The notes under the pieces are model-generated. The model had not been told where the DNA came from. It searched no databases and saw only the letters and a program-made list of their open reading frames with translations. From Acidobacteriota bacterium (GTDB lineage Bacteria; Acidobacteriota; Aminicenantia; UBA2199), in assembly GCA_021817755.1 (NCBI GenBank), contig JAKAGC010000115.1:1-8972 (forward strand): DNA of 8,972 nucleotides, written 5' to 3'. The translations under genes and the position numbers were made by a program. Of this stretch, positions 1 through 6,571 are shown piece after piece; position 1 is the stretch's first letter; every line of letters begins with the position of its first letter.

Positions 1-374
1 ATATTGGGAATAATAGCTGCGGTGAATGCGGTCATCCGGGAAAATCCGAATTTTTGTTCAAATAAGTAATAGAAGCAGCAAGATATCGGCACCATCAACA
101 GTAGTACATATAATCCACGAGCCAGATTAGGTGAATATGCCATGATGTTCCAGCCTATCCATTCCGTAAACGGGGACAAATACAAGAACTTAGACATCCA
201 GATTGGAAAATTTCCGTGTAGAACCATTTTATACCAGGCAGGGTCGTCGTGTAATAATGATTTTACTCCCAGAACGGAAATAAGATTAAACAAAAAAACT
301 ATTAAAGCAATATAAAAATAATAAATATATCTTGTATTTTTTTGTTTTAATAATAAAGCATTTGTTGTATCCAT
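1..374 (-). CDS. Polytopic membrane protein, probable GT-C type glycosyltransferase (partial, N-terminal 124 residues)
   Basis: The start codon ATG is at 374-372, 6 nt after the stop of the upstream sulfotransferase gene, with AGGT just before it as a weak ribosome site. The frame stays open to the window edge, so the C-terminus is missing. The visible part has a short cytoplasmic-looking N-terminus rich in Lys/Arg/Asn, a hydrophobic segment at about residues 17-37, then HDDPAWY (Asp43-Asp44) directly after it, and a second hydrophobic segment at about 84-103. An acidic pair in the first extracytoplasmic loop after TM1 is the usual catalytic or metal-binding signature of GT-C glycosyltransferases that use polyprenyl-phosphate sugars, such as the GT39/GT83-like and YfhO-like groups. 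I infer that it adds a sugar to the exported polysaccharide or to lipid A on the periplasmic side. Another large polytopic envelope protein is possible. The membrane-protein call is firm; the GT-C call is moderate. Confidence 0.7.
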   Translation of the reverse strand, partial: MDTTNALLLKQKNTRYIYYFYIALIVFLFNLISVLGVKSLLHDDPAWYKMVLHGNFPIWMSKFLYLSPFTEWIGWNIMAYSPNLARGLYVLLLMVPISCCFYYLFEQKFGFSRMTAFTAAIIPN

Positions 375-380
375 TTTTAC

Positions 381-1178
381 CTACACAATTTTATATTGGG
401 CTTTTTCACATAATTGCCTGTAGATATTCTTTGGTCCCGATGGAATGGAGTTAGTTGAAATAGTACGCTTTAGATTTTTATCTACAAAGTCAATTTTCAA
501 ATTTGCTTCTAGATATTCGGATAATTCCTTTAGCGCAGATCCATCATACAATTGGTTATAATGTACAAATAAAATATTGGAATAGGATGCAGCATGCATA
601 TTTAAAATACGTGAATATATATCTGTCCATACGCGATAGGCTTGTTTGTGATTTATATAAAGTGAAGATAAATAGTCCTGGCTGCGGCATTCTTTTAAAA
701 TGCTTTCCACTGTGATATCCGGTTCCCGAAAAATACAGATGAAAACTGTTTCCCCTGTTTTATATTTTTTAATATAGTCTTGCCAGAGAGGAAGAGTGTA
801 ACTGAATCGAGGGTCTTTGTAACAGAAAGGTTCCCGCTTTAGTACTTCCTGTATTTCCTTTTCTAAATGGGAATCGGAAGAGCTGAGTTTTGTTTTTGTT
901 GGAATGGACATCAGCCATCGTTGATTGTTTCCCGGGTTGGAAACCGTATATTTTTTATGGAATGTCCACATGAAATGTGCAAAGAGATTTTTCTGATTGA
1001 AAGGAGTAAGTAGATCTTCGTTTATTTTATTGATTTTGTACCACTCGAAAAAGCCTTTAGGGTTGGATTCGCGTGGTTTATGCAGGCGATCCCCCATAAA
1101 GTAACCTGCATCATGGAAGATACCCCCCAGCATACTCGTGCCGCTTCGACCCGAACCCAGAATCAAACAGTTTTTCAT
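381..1178 (-). CDS. Sulfotransferase (Sulfotransfer_3-like)
   Basis: This 265-residue protein begins with a P-loop-like 5'-phosphosulfate-binding motif, LGSGRSGTSML (residues 7-17), the hallmark of PAPS-dependent sulfotransferases with a GxxRSGTS start. A KDPRF segment (121-125) and the strand-helix motif FICIFREPDITVES (Arg151, Ser159) match the 3'-phosphate-binding site of PAPS. It should transfer sulfate from PAPS to a hydroxyl of a sugar or lipid in the cytoplasm. ATG at 1178-1176 lies 20 nt after the preceding stop codon, with no recognisable Shine-Dalgarno sequence; the P-loop begins within seven residues of this Met, which supports the start. It is the second of two sulfotransferase genes in a row but belongs to a different subfamily from its neighbour (GSGRSGTS here, HRTGGTT there), so the two probably modify different positions. 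The acceptor cannot be read from the sequence. Confidence 0.85.
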   Translation of the reverse strand: MKNCLILGSGRSGTSMLGGIFHDAGYFMGDRLHKPRESNPKGFFEWYKINKINEDLLTPFNQKNLFAHFMWTFHKKYTVSNPGNNQRWLMSIPTKTKLSSSDSHLEKEIQEVLKREPFCYKDPRFSYTLPLWQDYIKKYKTGETVFICIFREPDITVESILKECRSQDYLSSLYINHKQAYRVWTDIYSRILNMHAASYSNILFVHYNQLYDGSALKELSEYLEANLKIDFVDKNLKRTISTNSIPSGPKNIYRQLCEKAQYKIV

Positions 1179-1198
1179 TGATTTATTTGATAGGACTT

Positions 1199-1960
1199 TT
1201 ACTTCATACTATTTAACTGCTTAAAAAGATTTACTTCAGAATGAAATGAAGACGCTTCTTTTTTTATACGTTCTTCAAAAAGCTTTTTGGCGTATTCGTA
1301 TAATTCGATATCATATCTATTATATTTAATTAGTACTTCGTGTTCATGTTTTGAAATATTCTGATTTATTGGTTTCTTATCATGAACGTTTTTTTTTATA
1401 TAAACCGGAAACTTTGGCCACTCAAGTATTTTTTTTAATAGAATAAGTGTTTCGTCATAATACTCTGTTAGGCCGAATACTAAAAACTTATGCTCCAGGT
1501 TATTTTTTGCAATTTTTAGCATTTCATCGGTGCATTTCCCATAATCGATATCATTTCGATCTTTTCCAGAAATTAAACGAGTCATTCCATTATCAGCGCT
1601 AATGAATTTTCCACTTTCAAGGAATTCACTAAGAGTTAAATCGGGAGAAACGGGGTATGCGCACTCCGGGCGTAAATGCCATCTAAATTGTGATATAGCT
1701 CTATCGATGGGATTCCTTAAGATAGTTATATAATCTGACTGATTGGGGCAATACTTGTGAAAACCCCAAAATAAATGTCCTTTTACCAGACGGTATTTGC
1801 TTCTTTGATCTAATGGCAATAAGCTGAATTCGATCGCTGATTCTCTAAAATGTTTGCCGTCTATTGTGAAAGTTTCATTTTCATTGTAAATATTATCCAA
1901 TAGTTTTAAAAATGTCGTACCACCGGTTCGATGCAGATGCATAAATATTATAGTTTTCAT
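1199..1960 (-). CDS. Sulfotransferase (Sulfotransfer_2-like)
   Basis: The 253-residue protein starts MKTIIFMHLHRTGGTTF. HLHRTGGTTF (residues 8-17) is the variant of the HIPKTGGTS 5'-phosphosulfate-binding loop found in carbohydrate sulfotransferases of the Sulfotransfer_2 group. VKGHLFWG (59-66) is the usual following motif, and ILRNPIDRAISQF (Arg82, Ser90) is the 3'-phosphate-binding segment. It is predicted to be cytoplasmic and PAPS-dependent, with a glycan acceptor. The C-terminal third is Lys/Glu-rich and not diagnostic. Its ATG overlaps the stop of the glycosyltransferase gene by 4 bp (ATGA at 1960-1957), so the two are translationally coupled. With the glycosyltransferases and exporter in the same operon, a sulfated surface polysaccharide is the natural inference. 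The name Sulfotransfer_2 is by motif only. Confidence 0.87.
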   Translation of the reverse strand: MKTIIFMHLHRTGGTTFLKLLDNIYNENETFTIDGKHFRESAIEFSLLPLDQRSKYRLVKGHLFWGFHKYCPNQSDYITILRNPIDRAISQFRWHLRPECAYPVSPDLTLSEFLESGKFISADNGMTRLISGKDRNDIDYGKCTDEMLKIAKNNLEHKFLVFGLTEYYDETLILLKKILEWPKFPVYIKKNVHDKKPINQNISKHEHEVLIKYNRYDIELYEYAKKLFEERIKKEASSFHSEVNLFKQLNSMK

Positions 1961-2778
1961 ATTTTATTTTTCTCTAAATCCAGTTTAGTTTGCAATAATA
2001 TTGGAATTTCTCTATTCAATGAAGGGTTTATCCCTTTGTAAGGAAGAACATCCAGACTCTTAGCTCTGTGATCGATTAATATCTTTTGGATTGAGTATGC
2101 CTGTTGTCGGCCTGATTGATGAGGGTGCCAGGGATGATAAATTCTTAAATTGGGATTCCACATAATATGTTTGCCTGAATTTTTAAAACGGGTGTAAACA
2201 TCAAGTCCATTTGCATGATCTCCACCTGTTCGGAAAACATCATCCAATTCATAACCATTTATTTCTAATAGCCATTTTTTTCTTACTGTTAAACATCCTC
2301 CATAATTTGAAGGATTCGTCAGTTCACAATTCATTTTAAGATTATTCAAGTCCAGATTAAATGAAGAATTTTCAGGTTTCACCGGTTCATCCAGTCTGAA
2401 AATATACATCACCAGTTGTTCATTTTTTTGATGTTCATAGCGAATTTTCTCAAGGAAGTCTTCATCAAAGAGTACATCTGCATCCGGAATAACAAGGAGT
2501 TCCCCTTTCGCTGAGTTTATACCATGATTAAAACAATATGAAGAGTGGTATGTCCCATATTTGTTCAATGTAATTATTTTGAAATTTTGTTCGTTTTCTG
2601 TTTTTTTTATTAGTTCAGGATTTACTTTATCATAATATTCTACCCACAATACTTCATAGTCGTTTTTGTTAAGACTTTGCCTCTTTAGTGAATCTATCAC
2701 GGCAAAATGGGGACGATAAAGACCATCAACCATTATCACACTAATTTTAATATTATTTGTTTTTTCAATGTTAGTCAT
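1957..2778 (-). CDS. Glycosyltransferase family 2 (GT-A fold) with galactosyltransferase-type C-terminal motif
   Basis: This protein of 273 residues has an N-terminal strand KISVIMV (11-17), then the region GTYHSSYCFNHGINSAKGELLVIPDADVLF, whose DAD (99-101) is the metal/nucleotide-sugar DxD motif of GT-A enzymes. YGGCLTVRKKWLLEINGYE (159-177) resembles the Glyco_transf_7C acceptor-side motif of family-2/7 enzymes, and GGDHANGLDVYTRF occupies the place of the catalytic ED-D region. There is no transmembrane segment, so it should be a cytosolic or peripheral enzyme transferring a sugar from an NDP-sugar to a growing polyprenyl-linked glycan. The sugar cannot be deduced. The start ATG at 2778 is 25 nt after the sulfatase gene's stop and has no Shine-Dalgarno sequence. 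The end overlaps the next gene by 4 bp. Family confidence is high; role in O-polysaccharide assembly is inferred from context. Confidence 0.87.
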   Translation of the reverse strand: MTNIEKTNNIKISVIMVDGLYRPHFAVIDSLKRQSLNKNDYEVLWVEYYDKVNPELIKKTENEQNFKIITLNKYGTYHSSYCFNHGINSAKGELLVIPDADVLFDEDFLEKIRYEHQKNEQLVMYIFRLDEPVKPENSSFNLDLNNLKMNCELTNPSNYGGCLTVRKKWLLEINGYELDDVFRTGGDHANGLDVYTRFKNSGKHIMWNPNLRIYHPWHPHQSGRQQAYSIQKILIDHRAKSLDVLPYKGINPSLNREIPILLQTKLDLEKNKI

Positions 2779-2803
2779 CTGGATTTGAATAAATTTGTGC
2801 TTA

Positions 2804-4660
2804 TTAGAAGTATCCTAATGTTTTTAATTGGTTAGCCAATTCATCTGAAAGTGGATTACTGTTCCCAGCGTTTTGATTGTTGAAAGATTTTTCAGTTTTA
2901 CGAATTATATCAGTAATCATCTTAATCATTTTTCTAACGGATGGATTGTTTTTATTTGAAGTTAGTATATTATTCGTTTCAAAAGGATCTATTGAGATGT
3001 CATATAATTCAAAAGGTTCAACAGGTGGGGGAGTATTTTTAAAAAAAACGAGTGATGATTGCGAGAAACTTTCACTGAAAATTAGTTTTAGATTATTACT
3101 GATAATTGAAATTTTACCGGGGCTAAATATTTCCGTTTTACTACGAAACAAAGATGAAATGACAAAATTATTTGAATTTTGATCATTGTTTCTTTCTTGT
3201 ATTAAATTTAATAATGATTTGCCATCAACAGGAATTGAGAGAGGTAGTTTTTTATAAGCAAATAATGTTGGTAAAACATCAATTAAGCTCACAGGAGTCC
3301 GGATAATTTTATCTTTATATTCCTGGTTAGGAAATTTGATAATCAGGGGAACTCTTAATTGCTCATTATAAAGATCACTTGCATGAACCCAACTCCCATG
3401 TTGGAGAAATTCCTCTCCATGGTCGGATAGGAATATAATAGTAGACTTATTATAAAGGTCATTGGTTTTCAGGTATTTAATAAAATCTCCAAAAGCAGAA
3501 TCAAATGCGCTTATTTCTGCATCGTAAAGGTTTATTACCTGTTTAATAAAATCGGAAGGATATGGTTTATAGATTCCTCTCATACCTCCTAAATCTTCAT
3601 AATAATCAAATTTAAGTAATTTTTGATTTGGTGCTATTTTGGAGAGATATTCTTTTGGAGGATAATAAGGAGAATGTGTATGGTATGTATGTAAGAAATA
3701 AAAAGCTTGTGGAAAAGGATACTCTTCGATTCGAGTTTTTATATTATTGAATAATTCGGAAGATGCGTCAGGAGTATTCATATCTTTTCCATTCGATAAG
3801 TATAAATCGAATCCCCTATTAAATCCGAATTCTCGAGAAACATTCCCTCCACCATTAACACTAAAAGTGGGATAATTATTTCTTAAGTATTCTATTAAAG
3901 ATGGAAGTGATGATGATAGTGGAAAGACCAATTTTTTTTGTAATACGAATGGATCATTTCCTTTTTGAGTATAGTATTTTTTAACATTAACTTTATGATT
4001 ATATTCAAGCAAAGAAGTGAATAAACTCATGTGAGATGAAACGGTCCATGTTGAATTTGAAAAGGCATGATCAAATACAACGGCATCGTGCGCAAAAGCA
4101 GAAATATTGGGAGTCGTTTCTTTATTATAACCGAAGAGACTCAAGTGGTTGGCAGATAATGTGTCAATAGAAATTAAAAAAATATATTCTCTTTCTTGTT
4201 TTGGAATATGTTTAAAAAATATGGGATTGGAAATAACAATGGAATTTCCATTCTTGGTTGCCAGAAAAATTTTATCTCTTTTTTTAAAATTGTATTCGAT
4301 TAATATTTCATTGATTCCTTTTTTAATAATATAATTCTTATAAGGTTTACCAATAGGCGTGTTAATCCGGAAAGTAAGTTTGTCTCGGATAGGTGAATCA
4401 AGGATAAAATATAAAGAGGAAAATTCTTCATCTAATAAGGAAAATTCGAAATGCGATGAATTCCCCGAGTATGGAATGGTTGTATTTTTTGATGAATAGT
4501 AAAAAGTTTCTTTTAAACCTTTACTAAAATTCAAATCTGCTTTTTCAATTTTTTCGGAATTAAATATTTCAGATATTCTATAAAATTTCCGGTTATTGGA
4601 TTTTGAGCATCCAACAAGAATCAATAGGCAGAGTATTGTCAAACCGATTACTTTTTTCAT
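2804..4660 (-). CDS. Sulfatase-like hydrolase/transferase, lipoprotein
   Basis: The 618-residue precursor starts MKKVIGLTILCLLILVGCSKSNN: a basic n-region, a hydrophobic core and lipobox LVGC, so Cys18 should be lipidated and the enzyme anchored in the envelope, facing the periplasm or cell surface. Residues 19-155 match nothing I recognise. From 159 it is alkaline-phosphatase/sulfatase superfamily: LISIDTLSANHLSLFGY (Asp166 a metal ligand), TTPNI (182-186), STWTVSSHMSLF (203-214), FLHTYHTHSPYYPP (His327, His329), LYDAEISAFDSAFG (378-391) and FLSDHGEE (Asp413, His414). In classical sulfatases the nucleophile lies in C/S-x-P-S-R and becomes formylglycine. Here the equivalent is T206-V-S-S-H210, with Thr in place of Cys/Ser and Ser in place of Pro. 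Thr nucleophiles occur in the phosphoglycerol and phosphoethanolamine transferase branch, so desulfation is not certain; a phosphoester transferase or hydrolase is an alternative. ATG at 4660 is 28 nt after wzt, in an A/T-rich, SD-less context. Confidence 0.85.
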   Translation of the reverse strand: MKKVIGLTILCLLILVGCSKSNNRKFYRISEIFNSEKIEKADLNFSKGLKETFYYSSKNTTIPYSGNSSHFEFSLLDEEFSSLYFILDSPIRDKLTFRINTPIGKPYKNYIIKKGINEILIEYNFKKRDKIFLATKNGNSIVISNPIFFKHIPKQEREYIFLISIDTLSANHLSLFGYNKETTPNISAFAHDAVVFDHAFSNSTWTVSSHMSLFTSLLEYNHKVNVKKYYTQKGNDPFVLQKKLVFPLSSSLPSLIEYLRNNYPTFSVNGGGNVSREFGFNRGFDLYLSNGKDMNTPDASSELFNNIKTRIEEYPFPQAFYFLHTYHTHSPYYPPKEYLSKIAPNQKLLKFDYYEDLGGMRGIYKPYPSDFIKQVINLYDAEISAFDSAFGDFIKYLKTNDLYNKSTIIFLSDHGEEFLQHGSWVHASDLYNEQLRVPLIIKFPNQEYKDKIIRTPVSLIDVLPTLFAYKKLPLSIPVDGKSLLNLIQERNNDQNSNNFVISSLFRSKTEIFSPGKISIISNNLKLIFSESFSQSSLVFFKNTPPPVEPFELYDISIDPFETNNILTSNKNNPSVRKMIKMITDIIRKTEKSFNNQNAGNSNPLSDELANQLKTLGYF

Positions 4661-4688
4661 ATTTTAAAGGTGTTTTCAGACCTCTTAT

Positions 4689-6107
4689 TTAATTACTCTT
4701 TATATTTATTTCATGATCTAGTAAAAAATATGCCCAGCTTGAGGTTATATCTTTTAAGCACTTACAGTTTTGTATTTTAAATACGATTGCATCATATTCA
4801 GCAGATAGTACTTGCTTTTCTCCCCCTTTAAAACTGATAATGCCGATATCCAGATAATAATTACCAGGTAGAAATGAGCACTTGAATTTTAAATTCACAT
4901 GAAGCAAAGAGTCTTTATTTATTTTTGGAAGATTTTTTCCTACTGGGGGGTATCTGACCCCTGACAAGACAGCGCCTTTTTCCGATTTAAATACATGTGC
5001 CAGGGCAATTTCCTCTAATTCATCATTAAATTTTATTGAATAATTCAGGTAGTAATAATCATTTGGGAATAGGGAGTTTACTATTTTTCCTTCTAAAGTT
5101 GAAATACGAATGTCTATGATGTCAATATTTGCAGATTTATATATTGTTTTTGATTTGGATTTAAATTCTGCCAGGTATTGAGCTTCATGGATACATGTAT
5201 TATTGGTGTTTATATTGGAATTATCATTCGATTCAGTACTTCCCAAAAGAGATGATACATTAATCGGAGAGTCAGTCGAAGATGTAACTGGTTGCAGTGA
5301 TGAAGGAGTCTCTTCGGGTTTTTGCTTATTTAAATTCATTAATTTTCTTCTTAATTTTTCTCGCTCATCCGGTTTTCCAAATAGAAGCGTATCGTAATTC
5401 ATAGTGACAAATTTTGGAGAACCTTCTAGGATTATTTCCCCCTCATCGATAAGTACAGCTCTTGAGCAAATTTCTACTACACTGGACGCGCTGTGTGAAA
5501 CAAAAAATACTGTACAACCGGATTTAAATAAATCTTCCATTTTTGCATAGCATTTACGTTTAAACAGGTCATCACCTACAGACAATACTTCATCGACGAC
5601 GAGAATTTCTGGTGAGATATTTACTGCGAGTGCGAATCCCAGGCGGGCTTTCATACCGGAAGAATAAGTTTTCAAAGGTTGACGAATGAAATCCCCGATC
5701 TCGGCAAATTCTATTATATCATTTAATCTGCGGTTCATTTCGTCACGGGAAAAGCCCATCATAATACCGCCAAATAGAATATTCTGAATTCCATCGTAAT
5801 CGGGATTCATACCGCTTCCTAATTCAAGGAGTGCGGAAACTTCACCATTTACAACAACATTTCCCGAATTCGGTTGAACAACTCTTGAGATAATCTTAAG
5901 GAGTGTTGATTTCCCTGAGCCGTTTTTCCCGACTATTCCGAGTATTTCACCTTTTTTTACTTCGAGGTTAATGTTTTTTAATGCATAAAATTCACGGTGT
6001 CTTTTTTTCCCAAAAGGGTGTAGAGCTTCTTTAAGGCGATCTTTGGGGGAGTTGTAGAGTTTATAATACTTAGAAACATTTTCAAATTTTACGGCTATAT
6101 TTGACAT
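4689..6107 (-). CDS. wzt: ABC transporter ATP-binding protein for O-antigen/capsule polysaccharide export, with C-terminal Wzt_C-like domain
   Basis: This is the ATPase of an ABC exporter that carries undecaprenyl-linked polysaccharide across the inner membrane with Wzm. Walker A is GKNGSGKS (60-67), LLELGSGMNPDYDG (93-106) is characteristic of the Wzt/TagH type, the signature is YSSGMKARLG (148-157), Walker B ILVVDE (168-173) and the switch His is H205. A Ser/Asn/Thr/Pro-rich linker (about 258-306) precedes a beta-rich domain (about 307-472) resembling the Wzt C-terminal domain that recognises the O-antigen end. At 472 residues it is somewhat longer than E. coli Wzt proteins, mostly through the linker. 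I choose ATG at 6107-6105 because MSNIAVKFENVSKYYK is a normal start. A GTG at 6122 would add five residues encoded partly by the adjacent inverted repeat. Wzt normally follows wzm directly; here a 456-bp cassette separates them. No good Shine-Dalgarno sequence is visible. Confidence 0.92.
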   Translation of the reverse strand: MSNIAVKFENVSKYYKLYNSPKDRLKEALHPFGKKRHREFYALKNINLEVKKGEILGIVGKNGSGKSTLLKIISRVVQPNSGNVVVNGEVSALLELGSGMNPDYDGIQNILFGGIMMGFSRDEMNRRLNDIIEFAEIGDFIRQPLKTYSSGMKARLGFALAVNISPEILVVDEVLSVGDDLFKRKCYAKMEDLFKSGCTVFFVSHSASSVVEICSRAVLIDEGEIILEGSPKFVTMNYDTLLFGKPDEREKLRRKLMNLNKQKPEETPSSLQPVTSSTDSPINVSSLLGSTESNDNSNINTNNTCIHEAQYLAEFKSKSKTIYKSANIDIIDIRISTLEGKIVNSLFPNDYYYLNYSIKFNDELEEIALAHVFKSEKGAVLSGVRYPPVGKNLPKINKDSLLHVNLKFKCSFLPGNYYLDIGIISFKGGEKQVLSAEYDAIVFKIQNCKCLKDITSSWAYFLLDHEINIKSN

Positions 6108-6114
6108 ACTATTT

Positions 6115-6146
6115 CTGCCCACGAATTACACGAATTATACGAATTA
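6115..6146. repeat. Left terminal inverted repeat of the GxxExxY cassette
   Basis: Read on the plus strand it begins CTGCCCACGAATTACACG. Its first 22 bases (6115-6136) are identical to the reverse complement of 6549-6570. On the minus strand the copy is three near-tandem 9-mers, ATAATTCGT, ATAATTCGT and GTAATTCGT, followed by GGGCAG. It lies 7 bp upstream of the wzt ATG and contains an in-frame GTG. Confidence 0.85.
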
Positions 6147-6156
6147 TATTTTACTG

Positions 6157-6540
6157 TTATAAAACAATACGTTTGTAATTTAGGCTCTTTTCTCCAAAAT
6201 TTATTAAAAGTCCCAATTGAAACTGTGTGGCATTTAAATAATTGAGCACTTGGGATTTATGTTCTTCCGTTATTCCAGAGCATGCTTTTAACTCAAGAAT
6301 AATTTTATTATAGCAAACAAAATCAGCAATATATTTCTTTTTTAGAATAGCACCTTTATATTTGATTTCAAGTTCTTTTTCACGTTCATAAGAAATTCCT
6401 CTGTTATTGAGTTCAAACTCTAATGCTTCCTGGTAAACACATTCGAGAAATCCGCATCCTAAAATTTTATGGACCTCAATACAGGCTCCTACAATTTGAT
6501 AACTTTCATTCCAGAAGATATTTTTTTTCTCATAAATCAT
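6157..6540 (-). CDS. GxxExxY protein, PD-(D/E)XK nuclease-superfamily fold
   Basis: This small protein of 127 residues carries the naming motif GFLECVY (Gly30, Glu33, Tyr36) followed by QEAL, the signature of the GxxExxY family (PDDEXK_3-like). Downstream are Asp73 in YIADF, then E83-L84-K85 in IILELKA, which together form a PD-(D/E)XK-type active site, and QVLNY (97-101), which resembles the QxxxY motif of RecB/Cas4-like nucleases. All key residues are intact, so an active metal-dependent nuclease is plausible, but the biological role of the family is not established to my knowledge. The ATG at 6540-6538 directly abuts the inner end of the right inverted repeat, so its translation-initiation region is the repeat itself; no Shine-Dalgarno sequence is seen. 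It has no evident connection to polysaccharide synthesis and is best viewed as a passenger in the operon. Confidence 0.9.
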   Translation of the reverse strand: MIYEKKNIFWNESYQIVGACIEVHKILGCGFLECVYQEALEFELNNRGISYEREKELEIKYKGAILKKKYIADFVCYNKIILELKACSGITEEHKSQVLNYLNATQFQLGLLINFGEKSLNYKRIVL

Positions 6541-6570
6541 TTCGTGTAAATTCGTGTAATTCGTGGGCAG
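6541..6570. repeat. Right terminal inverted repeat of the GxxExxY cassette
   Basis: The plus strand reads TTCGTGTAA, one extra A, TTCGTGTAA, then TTCGTGGGCAG. The outer 22 bases (6549-6570) are the exact reverse complement of 6115-6136; the inner 8 bases differ from the left copy by one small indel and one substitution. It touches the GxxExxY start codon on one side and lies 1 bp from the wzm stop codon on the other. Confidence 0.85.
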
Positions 6571-6571
6571 G

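Larger units (their letters stand above)
6115..6570 (-). mobile_element. Putative minimal mobile cassette: inverted repeats flanking a single GxxExxY gene
   Basis: A 456-bp unit bounded by inverted repeats (22 identical bp, about 30 bp with slight divergence) contains only the GxxExxY gene. It begins one base after the wzm stop codon and ends 7 bp before the wzt ATG, so it separates two genes that usually abut, while leaving both reading frames whole. I see no target-site duplication: the plus-strand outer flanks are ...CTATTT and GTCAAAT... The repeats and placement are directly visible. Mobility is inferred; no transposase or recombinase is encoded, so movement would need the GxxExxY protein itself or a trans-acting enzyme. 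Confidence 0.5.

Noticed and set aside
2877..3182. Plus-strand open frames inside the sulfatase and other genes
   Set aside because: They lie antisense to well-supported genes, have no family motifs and no ribosome sites, and look like shadows.
6108..6122. GTG at 6122 as the wzt start (five extra residues)
   Set aside because: The extra codons derive mostly from the inverted repeat, and the conserved N-terminus begins at ATG 6107. Kept only as a possible alternative start.
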